A DNA stretch of 39,859 nucleotides from an uncultured Bacilli bacterium. GTDB taxonomy: Bacteria; Bacillota_I; Bacilli_A; RF39; UBA660. The stretch is taken from positions 1 through 39,859 of the forward strand of contig CANQDV010000006.1 of assembly GCA_947593955.1 (NCBI GenBank), in the 5' to 3' direction. The first letter of the stretch is position 1. Each line of letters begins with the position of its first letter. The notes beneath the pieces are model-generated. The model was not told the origin of the DNA. It did no database searches and saw only the letters and a list, made by a program, of their open reading frames with translations. The position numbers and the translations under genes are program-made. Shown here in pieces: positions 27,784 to 38,137 of this stretch.

Positions 27784-28009
27784 AGGAATTTATAAACATT
27801 TTAAAGGGAATTATTACATAGTAGAAGATATAGCACTATCTAGTGAAACGCAGGAACAATTAGTTATATATCGTGAATTATATGGTGATAATCGATTATG
27901 GGCAAGGCCTTTAACGATGTTTGTTAGTAAAGTAGATAAAGAAAAATATCCCGAAGTGGAACAAGAATATCGTTTTGAACTACAAGATACTATTAAAAGA
28001 GATGATTAA
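27767..28009 (+). CDS. DUF1653 domain protein
   Basis: [46 protein letters not shown]; overlaps the upstream CDS by 17 bp. Confidence 0.85.
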   Translation: MPIKIKGIYKHFKGNYYIVEDIALSSETQEQLVIYRELYGDNRLWARPLTMFVSKVDKEKYPEVEQEYRFELQDTIKRDD

Positions 28010-28060
28010 TCTTCTTTTTTTTTACAATATATGATATAATCTTACGTGTCAAAGAGGTAA

Positions 28061-29183
<1,123 letters not shown>

Positions 29184-29185
<2 letters not shown>

Positions 29186-29212
29186 AAGTTCCATTATTGG
29201 GAACTTTTTTTG
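29184..29212. terminator. Bidirectional terminator between tgt and the convergent membrane-protein gene
   Basis: AAAAGTTCC-ATTATT-GGGAACTTTTTTT. Confidence 0.75.
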
Positions 29213-29568
29213 TTTATACCAATGACACTACCTAATATAGAAGATATTAAAATAATGGCATATAAAATTAAGGTAGTTAAATGAGGAGCTATATTAAGAG
29301 CTAAATAAGAGAAAATAAAGACAAATACAATCATTCCAAGGCCAATTTTCAAACCTTCTAAATATCCTCGCTTATTACTTTTTTTACCTATGTATATTCC
29401 ACCTATAAACATGGAAATAACTAAACTTATTACTTCAAATATATTAGTTAATTTAGTACTTAAAATATTAAAATAACTTAAGGTACCGACTATAATTCCT
29501 AATATTATAATACTTATAAAAATATACATAAAACTTTTTAAATACTTAACTATGAACATATAAATCAC
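29194..29568 (-). CDS. TIGR04086-like small membrane protein
   Basis: Four TM segments with SLVISMFIGGIYIGKKSNKRGYLEGLKIGLG. Confidence 0.7.
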   Translation of the reverse strand: MIYMFIVKYLKSFMYIFISIIILGIIVGTLSYFNILSTKLTNIFEVISLVISMFIGGIYIGKKSNKRGYLEGLKIGLGMIVFVFIFSYLALNIAPHLTTLILYAIILISSILGSVIGINKKSSQ

Positions 29569-29638
29569 TTCCTAATAAAAAGTATGATTGGTATAAAAAA
29601 ATATGCAATTAATCATAATAAAGTTAGGAGGATGTAAC

Positions 29639-30286
29639 ATGGATTATTTAATTGTACTATTTAGAACAGCCTTATTTTATTTAATCATAACTATCATATA
29701 TCGTTTTATGGGAAAAAGAGAAATTGGACAATTAGGTATAGTTGATTTAATTGTATCAATATTGATTGCGGAACTGGCAGCTATGGCTATTGAAAATAGA
29801 AAAGAGAGTTTATTATTATCTTTATTTCCGATTATATTATTAGTAGTAGTGCAAATAGGTATGTCTTTTGTTTCACTTAAAAATTCTAAAATAAGGAATT
29901 TATTTGATGGTAATCCATCCGTAATAATTAATAGAGGAAAACTTAATTTTCGTGAAATGGTTAAGCAACGTTACAATATAGATGATCTATTAACTCAATT
30001 AAGAGAAAAGCATATTAGAAGTATTGAAGAGGTTGACTATGCTATATTGGAAACAAGTGGTAAATTATCAGTTTTTAAAAAAGATAGTAAATTATTTGGA
30101 GAATATCCTTTACCATTAATTTTAGATGGTGTAGTAGATGCTGATACATTAAAACAGATCAATAAGAGCGAGAGTTGGCTAGAAAAAACTCTAAAAGAAG
30201 AAAATGTTAATTTAGAAAATGTTTTTTATGCTTTCTATAGAGATAAAAAATTATTTTTAATTAGAGATAGTGATTTAAGAAAATAG
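29639..30286 (+). CDS. DUF421/YetF-type membrane protein
   Basis: RTALFYLIITIIYRFMGKREIGQLGIVDLIVSILIAELAAMAIE; AGGAGG SD before ATG 29639. Confidence 0.88.
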   Translation: MDYLIVLFRTALFYLIITIIYRFMGKREIGQLGIVDLIVSILIAELAAMAIENRKESLLLSLFPIILLVVVQIGMSFVSLKNSKIRNLFDGNPSVIINRGKLNFREMVKQRYNIDDLLTQLREKHIRSIEEVDYAILETSGKLSVFKKDSKLFGEYPLPLILDGVVDADTLKQINKSESWLEKTLKEENVNLENVFYAFYRDKKLFLIRDSDLRK

Positions 30287-30384
30287 TAAAAGATTAATTT
30301 GTTTTTACTATTTTTTATTCTGGTATTATCTATTTTTAAAAAATTGTAAATATGGTAATATAATAAATTTATAGGAGGAATAAA

Positions 30385-30564
30385 GTGACTTTAAAAGAAC
30401 TATTAAATGTAATAAGAATTAAACATCCTACTAGTAAAATTATTAAAAATTCAAAAATTATTCAAGTACTAAATTATTATAATGAACATAATGTTGATCA
30501 TTATGAACATGATTTTCATATTAATGAGGCATCTTTTTTGATTTTACTAGAGAACATACATTAA
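30385..30564 (+). CDS. Small hypothetical protein (59 aa), absent from the ORF track
   Basis: GTG start with AGGAGG SD; MTLKELLNVIRIKHPTSKIIKNSKIIQVLNYYNEHNVDHYEHDFHINEASFLILLENIH. Confidence 0.55.
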   Translation: MTLKELLNVIRIKHPTSKIIKNSKIIQVLNYYNEHNVDHYEHDFHINEASFLILLENIH

Positions 30565-30604
30565 AAAAATAAAATTTATATAAAATCAAATATTAATAAA
30601 TATT

Positions 30605-30655
30605 AAATGAGCAAAATTAGAAATTGCTAGTAATAATTTTTAATTTTGTTCATTT
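30605..30655. terminator. Long imperfect hairpin (21-nt arms), possible bidirectional terminator or MITE-like remnant
   Basis: AAATGAGCAAAATTAGAAATT / AATTTTTAATTTTGTTCATTT. Confidence 0.5.
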
Positions 30656-30747
30656 TTATATTTTTAAAATACTTTCAAAACATGAAATTATCGATTTTTA
30701 ATAGAAAAATAGATGTGATATATTAGGTTTATTAAGGAGATGAAATT

Positions 30748-31152
30748 ATGAATAAAAAAGAAGTTAATATTAATCCAGACAAATTAAGCGATTTAGAAAA
30801 GTTTTTATTTGTTCTTGTAGAAGAGGATGTTGATTTATGTCGAAAGGTAAGTAATGGTAATCCAATACTGGACGAATATATTGATGATGCAATAAAAGTA
30901 AGTCAGGACGAGAAATTTTTAAAAGAATATAATAAAGAATTAGTTGAGCAAGAAAAACGTGATAGTATATACTTAGAAGGTAAAGAAAAAGGAATGTATA
31001 TTCAACAAAGAAGAACAGCAATATCAATGTTACAAAGAAAAATAGATAAAAAAATTGTTTGTGAATGTACAAATTTACCTATGGAAGAAATAGAAATTAT
31101 TATTAAGATTATGAATGATAAAGAATTACTTGCTAAATATAATTTATTATAA
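30748..31152 (+). CDS. Stand-alone C-terminal fragment of the Rpn/PD-(D/E)XK family
   Basis: LSDLEKFLFVLVEEDVDL...NPILDEYIDDAIKVSQDEKFLKEYNKELVEQ...RRTAISMLQRKIDKKIVCECTNLPMEEIEIII matches the layout of the CDS at 1..312. AGGAG SD present; N-terminal nuclease domain absent. Confidence 0.55.
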   Translation: MNKKEVNINPDKLSDLEKFLFVLVEEDVDLCRKVSNGNPILDEYIDDAIKVSQDEKFLKEYNKELVEQEKRDSIYLEGKEKGMYIQQRRTAISMLQRKIDKKIVCECTNLPMEEIEIIIKIMNDKELLAKYNLL

Positions 31153-31248
31153 AAATGTAAAGAGACATCTCATTTTATGAAGTTGTAAGATAAAAGTGTA
31201 CACAAAAAAAGTGTATGCTTTTATTTTTGATATAATTAAGATGAGGAG

Positions 31249-31605
31249 ATGATAAACATGGCAACAAAAGGTCAAAAATTTAAACATTGGTCAGCAGAAG
31301 AAAAATATGAAATAATCAAACCAGCATTAGATATGGAAATAAGTACTTTTCAAATAACAAAAGAAACAGGTTTAAGTAATGGAATGATTAATACTTGGAT
31401 AAAAAAATATCACGAAAATGGTATGGAAGGTTTGAAAAATAAAAAGAAACCTGGAAATCCTTTAAGTAAATATTCAAATAAAAAGAACTTAACCAAAGAA
31501 GAACAATTAGAATATGAAAATATGAAATTAAGAATTGAGAATGAATTATTAAAAAAAGGATACCTAATGAAAGGAGATGGTACGATTGTAAAATTCACGA
31601 AATAA
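31249..31605 (+). CDS. IS3-family transposase OrfA (HTH)
   Basis: MATKGQKFKHWSAEEKYEIIKPAL...WIKKYHENGMEGLKNKKKPGNP. Confidence 0.88.
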   Translation: MINMATKGQKFKHWSAEEKYEIIKPALDMEISTFQITKETGLSNGMINTWIKKYHENGMEGLKNKKKPGNPLSKYSNKKNLTKEEQLEYENMKLRIENELLKKGYLMKGDGTIVKFTK

Positions 31606-32493
31606 CACAAGTAAAGTTTGAAATAATTGAGTCATTAAGTAAAGAATATAATGTAAAATCATTATGTTCAACAATGAAGGTATCCAAATCTGGATATTAT
31701 AAATGGTTAAAAAACAAAAACATTTTAAATAGGTATGAAATAAATAGAAAAGATTTAGGAATTTTAATACAAGATGTACATAAAAGAAAACCTAGTTATG
31801 GGTATCATAGAATAAGAAAAATTATATTAGAAGAAACAGGATGGGTAGTAAGTGATAATTTAGTTCATAAAGTATGTAAAATATTAAAAATCAAATCAAA
31901 AGCAAAACATTACAAATATAAAAGACCTGGAGAAGAATCAATTAAATATGAAAATTTAATTGGGTATAATTGGAAAACTACAAGACCATTTGAAAAAATT
32001 GTTTCAGATACAACTACATTTTATTTTAAAAAGAAGAAATATGACTGGACATTTTATTTAGATGTTTTTAACAACGAAATAGTTGGATATGATGTAAGAG
32101 ATTCGATGAGTGGAAATGGGGTTTTAAATCATCGTGAAGCTTTAAAAAGTATGTTAAATAACAAAATAAAAAGAGGATATAAAGACCTTGAAACAATCGT
32201 TCACACAGATCAAGGAGCAGTATATTCCTCAGTGTCATTTAACAATATATTCAATTCTTATACAGTTACCAGATCTATGTCTAGAGCTGGAACACCAACA
32301 GATAATCCAGTAATCGAATCAAAAAAATGGCTGGATTAAGAAAGAAATGTATATTGATTTTGACATAAATAATTATAACACAGTTCAAGAATTTATAGAT
32401 GATATAGTATGGGATAATAATAATTTTAGACCATCATATGCACTTCAATATAAAAACCCAGTTGAATATCGAACTCAACTAGGTTTTAAATAA
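31590..32493 (+). pseudogene. IS3-family transposase OrfB (DDE integrase), frameshifted near its 3' end
   Basis: KIHEITQVKFEIIE...SDTTTFYF...VHTDQGAVYSS...NPVIESKKWLD* then the +1 frame NGWIKKEMYIDFDINNYNTVQEFIDDIVWDNNNFRPSYALQYKNPVEYRTQLGFK*. Confidence 0.85.
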
Positions 32494-32547
32494 TTACTTT
32501 TTTTGTGTATACTTTTATCTTACAACTTCACTCATTTTAATGTCTCT

Positions 32548-33948
32548 TTATTTATCTTTTTTTATGTAAAAGTAGAAATTAGATCCTTTATTCTTCTGTG
32601 ATTCAACGCCAAATTCATAATCATGTAAAACAAATATATTTTTAACTATTGATAATCCTATACCGGTACCAATAACATTACGTTTATGTTTTTTATCGCT
32701 TTTATAATACTTATCCCAAATGCGATCTATTTCATCTTTATCTATACCTTTACCTGTATCAATTATTTCTACTTTGATGTTTTTCTTACTATCTGTAACT
32801 CTAATAGTTACAGTATTATCATTACCTGTATAATTAATAGCATTATTAATTAAATTATAAATAACTTGTTCCATTTTCTTTTTATCGGCATTGATAATTA
32901 TTTTATCTTTATTCTTTTCAAAATTAAATATATAGTTTTCTGTTATCGTATATATTTTATATCTATTTAAAATAGTATTAATTAATTCGATTAAATCAAA
33001 TTTTTCCTTATTTAACTTTGTAATATTAGATTGCATACTAGATAAGTCTAATATATCATTAACTAATAAGTTCAATCTTTCTACTTCTTCTATAATGATA
33101 TTTAAATGTTCTTCGCGTTTAACTTTATTTTTGTAACTGATATCTCTTACCATTTCAGTATAAGCTTTAATCATCGTAAGAGGTGTCTTTAAATCGTGAG
33201 ATACATTAGCCATTAATTCACGCCTTAATTCATCTGTTTTTGATAATTGTTCTTTAGTATAATTCAAAGTATTAGCAAGTTCATCGATTTCATCTATTTC
33301 ACTATTGTTATCAAATTGAACTGTATAATCTCCATTAGCTAATCTTTTAGCTGAATTATTCAAAGATGTGATTGGTTTAGATAATTTTTTTGATATGTAA
33401 GCACCAATTACAAATGCTAATAGAAGGACAATTATTGTAACAATAATTAACTGATTTTTTAATATGACAATAGTTGAGTCAATTGGATCAATAGAAGTAT
33501 TTAAAAAAGCATAATAATTATCATCTAATTTAAGACCATATACGAGTGTTTCACTTTTCAATATATCGTTGACAACTTTATAAGTAATATTATTAGAGTT
33601 ACTAAGCATAAACTCTGTTTTGTAGTAAGTAATATTCGGATTGTTTTTTTCAACTAGGCAGCTACGATTCATATTATTAGTAGAATAAACTAACCCATCC
33701 AAAGAGACAATTTCTATACAGACACCACGTTTATAATATATTTCATCTAATAGTGATTCAAAATTATCTTTGTTATAATTAGCTTTAACTATTTTAGACA
33801 TAATATTTATTTCATTTGTCTTGTACCATTCATAATAAGTATCAATAAATATTACTTGAAAGAACCAAAGAAAAGCAATAATAATTATGGAAAATAATGC
33901 TAGAAATAACCAGATTTTAACAGTTAGTGATTTACTTTTTAATTTCAA
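32548..33948 (-). CDS. Sensor histidine kinase
   Basis: Two TM segments, HAMP, ELMANVSHDLKTPLTMIKAYTEM, NLINNAINYT, GKGIDKDEIDRIWDKYYK, GTGIGLSIVK. Confidence 0.95.
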   Translation of the reverse strand: MKLKSKSLTVKIWLFLALFSIIIIAFLWFFQVIFIDTYYEWYKTNEINIMSKIVKANYNKDNFESLLDEIYYKRGVCIEIVSLDGLVYSTNNMNRSCLVEKNNPNITYYKTEFMLSNSNNITYKVVNDILKSETLVYGLKLDDNYYAFLNTSIDPIDSTIVILKNQLIIVTIIVLLLAFVIGAYISKKLSKPITSLNNSAKRLANGDYTVQFDNNSEIDEIDELANTLNYTKEQLSKTDELRRELMANVSHDLKTPLTMIKAYTEMVRDISYKNKVKREEHLNIIIEEVERLNLLVNDILDLSSMQSNITKLNKEKFDLIELINTILNRYKIYTITENYIFNFEKNKDKIIINADKKKMEQVIYNLINNAINYTGNDNTVTIRVTDSKKNIKVEIIDTGKGIDKDEIDRIWDKYYKSDKKHKRNVIGTGIGLSIVKNIFVLHDYEFGVESQKNKGSNFYFYIKKDK

Positions 33949-34594
33949 ATTTATAACCTATACTGCGAACTGTTTTTATTAAATCTCGATATTTACCTAA
34001 ATTATTTCTAAGCATTTTAATATGCGTATCAATTGTTCTATCATCGCCAAAGTAATCATATCCCCATAATTTACTTAAAATAGCTTCTCTTGAAATAGCA
34101 ACATTTGGATTTTGAATAAAGTAAGTTAAAATTTCAAATTCTTTTGGTGTAACATTAATTTCTTTATTGTCGATAGATAATGTATGGCCAATAAAATCAA
34201 CAACTAATGATTCGTATACAAATTTATCTTCCTTTGGTTTTCCTCGTCTTGTAATCGCTTTAATTCTTGCTATTAATTCTTTAGGTGAAAAAGGTTTGGT
34301 TAGATAATCATCGACACCTAAATCAAATCCTAATAGTTTATCATATTCATCATTTCTTGCAGACAAAATAATAGTAGGGATGTTATGCTCTTTTTTTAGC
34401 TCCTGAAAAAAGGTATATCCATCCATTTTTGGCATCATAATATCAAGTACTATAACATCAATGTTTTCATTATCGACGATTTTTAAAGCTTCAATACCAT
34501 CTTCTGCTTCATAAACTTCATATTTTTCGTTTAAAGCATATTCCTTTATAACTTCTCTAATTAACTTTTCATCATCTACAATTAGTAATTTCAT
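33932..34594 (-). CDS. OmpR-family response regulator
   Basis: MKLLIVDDEKLIREVIKEY..., DVIVLDIMMPKMDGY, winged-helix C-terminus. Confidence 0.96.
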   Translation of the reverse strand: MKLLIVDDEKLIREVIKEYALNEKYEVYEAEDGIEALKIVDNENIDVIVLDIMMPKMDGYTFFQELKKEHNIPTIILSARNDEYDKLLGFDLGVDDYLTKPFSPKELIARIKAITRRGKPKEDKFVYESLVVDFIGHTLSIDNKEINVTPKEFEILTYFIQNPNVAISREAILSKLWGYDYFGDDRTIDTHIKMLRNNLGKYRDLIKTVRSIGYKFEIKK

Positions 34595-34651
34595 AAATAT
34601 CACCACCTATAATTATACATGTTTTTATGTATTTTTTGTGAAAAAAAGAGG

Positions 34652-36178
34652 CTACCCACGGTATTCCTCTTCAATTCTTTTAATTTTAACGTTGTTATTA
34701 TTTAATGACTCATTTAATTTGTTATTATATTCTTTAGCCATACTTTCTTTTATTAATAAATCTTTTTCTATATCATTTAATTTGATAAGCATATCATAAT
34801 ATTCTGGTATTAGATTAGAATATTCACCAAAATCTTTACTAAATGTTTTTTTCAAGTATTTTAAATCAATAAGAGCATTACTAATCATAAGTGTCATATC
34901 ATCAACATTATTAATATTTTTCTTTATATCTTTTTCATAGTCGATATAATTAACATTAACGGAAGTTTCTTTTCCTTTAATTTTAACACTGTATAATCTT
35001 GCTAAATTTGTAATTGCACAAATCATTAATCCTGTCCTTATTAAAAAACCACCTTTGGTAGCTGGAATCAATGGAGTTACAGCAGTGAGTAGGGTAGCAT
35101 TGAATAGTTTAGAATAATTTAATACTAGTTCATTTTTATATTTTATTGTTTTGGTAACTTTTTCACTCTCACTTAGTTTAGATTCAATATTCTTTAATAT
35201 TTGTTCTTGCGTTTTGGCAAATGATGCAATATAATTGTTAGTTTTTTCTATATCATCAACATGGCTCTCAAATTTTTCAAAGTCTTTCTCATTTCCCACT
35301 ATTTTTCTTTTTTTGTCATCTAATTGGTTATTTAAAGTATTAGCTCTATTTTCTATATTAATAATTTCATTAATAATATTTACATATTCATTAATTTGCT
35401 TTATTTGTAAAATAGTGGCATTGGCAACGTTTCCGTTTATAGCTAAAGTTTTATATTCTTCTAATAACTCTTTAATATATCCACTATCAAAATTTTTAAT
35501 CAAAGCATCAGGATATTGCTTATAAACTTCTTTCTTAACTTTTTCAAAATAATCTAATAATTTTTGCAATTTTTCAATAATTTTATTTAATTCATTTTCT
35601 AATACTTCATCTTTTTCTTTTTTTTCCAATATATCTAAATCATATTGTATTTTTTTTACTTCATAATATTCTGTTTTTAACATTTTGTCTAATTCATTTA
35701 TAATAGGGGGTAAAATTATTGATACATCGTTATCTAATTTTTTAGGCACAGGTATGGGGTGTTCTTTTTTTTCAATTTCTTGGGGTTTAACTTCTATTTG
35801 CTTTCTTTCTTTTTTAGTGTTTTCTTTATTATTAAAATCATTGTTGTCAGGCATCTTTTTATCGGTTATTGGGTTTAATTTATTCTCTAATTTACGTGGA
35901 GTAGGAGGAGTTGTTTTAATCTTTTTCTCAACCTTTTCCTTTGAAATTAATGGTTGTTCTGGAACTGGGTTTGAATGATTCTTTTTTATTTCTTTTTTTT
36001 GATTAACATTATCAGTATTATTTGTTATTGGTAATTTTGGTTTAATATTAATGACATTGTTTGTGTTTTCATCTTTGGTTATAACTTTTTTATTATTTTT
36101 ATCATTATTAATAGTTAATGGAATCTTTTTTTTATTTAATTTTCTAAACCATTTTATGATAATAGTTTTTCTTTTCAT
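34652..36178 (-). CDS. Hypothetical coiled-coil protein with Lys/Asn/Pro-rich N-terminus
   Basis: 508-aa ORF; low-complexity N-terminal ~150 aa, coiled-coil core, hydrophobic segment FNATLLTAVTPLIPATKGGFLIRTGLMICAITNLA. Confidence 0.7.
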   Translation of the reverse strand: MKRKTIIIKWFRKLNKKKIPLTINNDKNNKKVITKDENTNNVINIKPKLPITNNTDNVNQKKEIKKNHSNPVPEQPLISKEKVEKKIKTTPPTPRKLENKLNPITDKKMPDNNDFNNKENTKKERKQIEVKPQEIEKKEHPIPVPKKLDNDVSIILPPIINELDKMLKTEYYEVKKIQYDLDILEKKEKDEVLENELNKIIEKLQKLLDYFEKVKKEVYKQYPDALIKNFDSGYIKELLEEYKTLAINGNVANATILQIKQINEYVNIINEIINIENRANTLNNQLDDKKRKIVGNEKDFEKFESHVDDIEKTNNYIASFAKTQEQILKNIESKLSESEKVTKTIKYKNELVLNYSKLFNATLLTAVTPLIPATKGGFLIRTGLMICAITNLARLYSVKIKGKETSVNVNYIDYEKDIKKNINNVDDMTLMISNALIDLKYLKKTFSKDFGEYSNLIPEYYDMLIKLNDIEKDLLIKESMAKEYNNKLNESLNNNNVKIKRIEEEYRG

Positions 36179-36184
36179 AATTCA

Positions 36185-37051
36185 TTAATTATTATAAGCT
36201 TCTTCTTTTATTAAATCTAAATTTTCTTCCATTAACTTAATATAATCTTCACGATTGTTTCTTTCTTCATCAGTTATGTTAGTTAAGCCTTTCAAAGTAA
36301 TAAGTTCTACACGTGTATTTTGAGATATAGCTTTAACATTAGTATTTTCGTCATCGTTTTCTAATAAGAAGATATGGTTGACTTTCCCTTCGTTAATCAT
36401 ATCCTGAACATCAATTACAGTTTTTTCATTAGCAGTATCAGAATCTAAGGATATAATCTCAAAACCATATTTTTCTAAAAATTTAAAAACATCATTGCTA
36501 ACTACTAAAGTTTTATTGGTTGCATTTTCAACAGTTAATTTAATTTCAGCATCTAATTCTGATAATTTTACTTTTAAATTTTCATAATTTTGATCAATAG
36601 CTTTGTTTAAATAAGAGCTATTAATATATTCTTGTAATCCATTTTTAATATTTTGACTAATCATTAATAAGTTAGAAGGATTTAATAATAATTCTTCGAC
36701 ACCATAATTCATTTCCATTCCAAAGGTAGGATCAATTATTAATAAATTATTATTTCTATTTATTAAATTTAAGGCAATATCTTTATCATCAGTAATACCT
36801 AAATAAATAAATAAATCCTGTTTACTAAAGTCATTTAATTGCTTATCATTTAATTCATATTCGAAAATATTAGTTCCGTCTGGATAAATAGAATTAACAA
36901 TAGAATTATCACCATATAACATATTAGTTATATATTCAATAGGGTAGTAAGTAGTAATTATGTTAATATCTTCCATACTGTCTCGTTTAAAACAGCCAGT
37001 AGTAGTTAAGCATAATAATAATATAATAATAATAAATAATCTTTTTTTCAT
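36185..37051 (-). CDS. Metal (Zn/Mn)-type ABC transporter substrate-binding lipoprotein
   Basis: Lipobox [68 protein letters not shown]. Confidence 0.82.
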   Translation of the reverse strand: MKKRLFIIIILLLCLTTTGCFKRDSMEDINIITTYYPIEYITNMLYGDNSIVNSIYPDGTNIFEYELNDKQLNDFSKQDLFIYLGITDDKDIALNLINRNNNLLIIDPTFGMEMNYGVEELLLNPSNLLMISQNIKNGLQEYINSSYLNKAIDQNYENLKVKLSELDAEIKLTVENATNKTLVVSNDVFKFLEKYGFEIISLDSDTANEKTVIDVQDMINEGKVNHIFLLENDDENTNVKAISQNTRVELITLKGLTNITDEERNNREDYIKLMEENLDLIKEEAYNN

Positions 37052-37269
37052 TTTATCTCCTTTATTGGTACAGGATCATATCCACCTTTTGATAATGGAT
37101 TGCACCTTAATATTCTTTTTATTGTCAAATAACTTCCTTTAAGACTCCCGTAAGTATTTATAGCTTCTATGCCATAATTGGAACAAGTTGGAATAAATTT
37201 ACAATATGAATGAGTTGCTAGAGGTGTTTTTTGATACATCTTTATTAAAGATATCAACACTTTTTTCAT
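37048..37269 (-). CDS. yidD: Membrane protein insertion efficiency factor YidD
   Basis: [68 protein letters not shown] overlap with the downstream lipoprotein gene. Confidence 0.93.
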   Translation of the reverse strand: MKKVLISLIKMYQKTPLATHSYCKFIPTCSNYGIEAINTYGSLKGSYLTIKRILRCNPLSKGGYDPVPIKEIK

Positions 37270-37411
37270 ATAGCATCACCATAAAATTATTTTACTATTA
37301 AATTATAAACGTAACAAGTATTTAATAAATAAATTTTAGAAATTATTTACATATTTTTTATAATTTATTTTAAACTGCTATTATTTTTGGTATAATGTTT
37401 ATGGTGATATT

Positions 37412-38080
37412 ATGGAAAGACTATTTAAAAAATTGGGAATCATTCCTAATGATATGCGTTTATATCAAACTGCTTTTTCCCATTCTTCATATGTAAACGA
37501 AAATCATTTAAAGGCGGATTATGAAAGATTAGAGTTTTTAGGGGATGCAGTATTAGAATTAGTAATAAGTGATTATTTATATCGTAATATGAATTTTAAA
37601 GAAGGAGACATGACTAAGATAAGAGCAAGTTATGTTTGTGAAAATGCTTTATATGAATACGCTACAGATTTAGGACTTAGTGATTATATTAAAGTAGGTC
37701 ACGGAGAAGAACAAGATGGTGGAAGATATAAAAAAGTAATACTTGCCGATATATTTGAATCATTTATGGGAGCTGTGTACTTAGATTTAGGTTTTGATAC
37801 GGTAAAAAAAGTTATTTTAAATATAATTGTTCCTTATATAAAAGATCCAAATACTGTCTTTTTTAGTGATTACAAATCAGTATTACAAGAATATGTTCAA
37901 ACGGAGCAAAGAAGTTTAATATATGAATTAGAAAGTGAAGAAGGACCATCACATAATAAGATATTTACTACAATAGTTAAAATTGATGATATTGTTTATG
38001 GAAGAGGTAGTGCTGCTAGTAAAAAAGAATCAGAACAAGAAGCAGCTAAGAATGCTTTAGAGAAACTTGCTAAAATATAA
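37412..38080 (+). CDS. rnc: Ribonuclease III
   Basis: YERLEFLGDAVLELVISDYLY, KVILADIFESFMGAVYLDLG, C-terminal dsRBD. Confidence 0.97.
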   Translation: MERLFKKLGIIPNDMRLYQTAFSHSSYVNENHLKADYERLEFLGDAVLELVISDYLYRNMNFKEGDMTKIRASYVCENALYEYATDLGLSDYIKVGHGEEQDGGRYKKVILADIFESFMGAVYLDLGFDTVKKVILNIIVPYIKDPNTVFFSDYKSVLQEYVQTEQRSLIYELESEEGPSHNKIFTTIVKIDDIVYGRGSAASKKESEQEAAKNALEKLAKI

Positions 38081-38137
38081 ATAATTTGTTATAATGGACA
38101 AGTTCATTTACTTTATTAAAGAAAGGAAGAGATAGTT

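Larger units (their letters stand above)
31178..32530 (+). mobile_element. IS3-family (IS150-like) insertion sequence, about 1353 bp
   Basis: 35-bp terminal inverted repeats with 1 mismatch (31178-31212 and 32496-32530), TG...CA ends, orfA/orfB organisation, flanked by direct repeats CTCATTTTA (31169-31177, 32531-32539). Confidence 0.92.

Noticed and set aside
32548-32550. Histidine kinase truncated, with its stop codon supplied by the IS
   Set aside because: After resolving the 9-bp direct repeats, the IS ends at 32530 (CA). The TAA at 32548-32550 lies in the native terminator arm, so the kinase is probably intact.
31158-32550. IS boundaries set at the outer TAAAGAGACAT/ATGTCTCTTTA inverted repeats
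   Set aside because: The CTCATTTTA segment between outer and inner arms is in direct, not inverted, orientation at both ends. This is better explained as a target duplication of a terminator loop.
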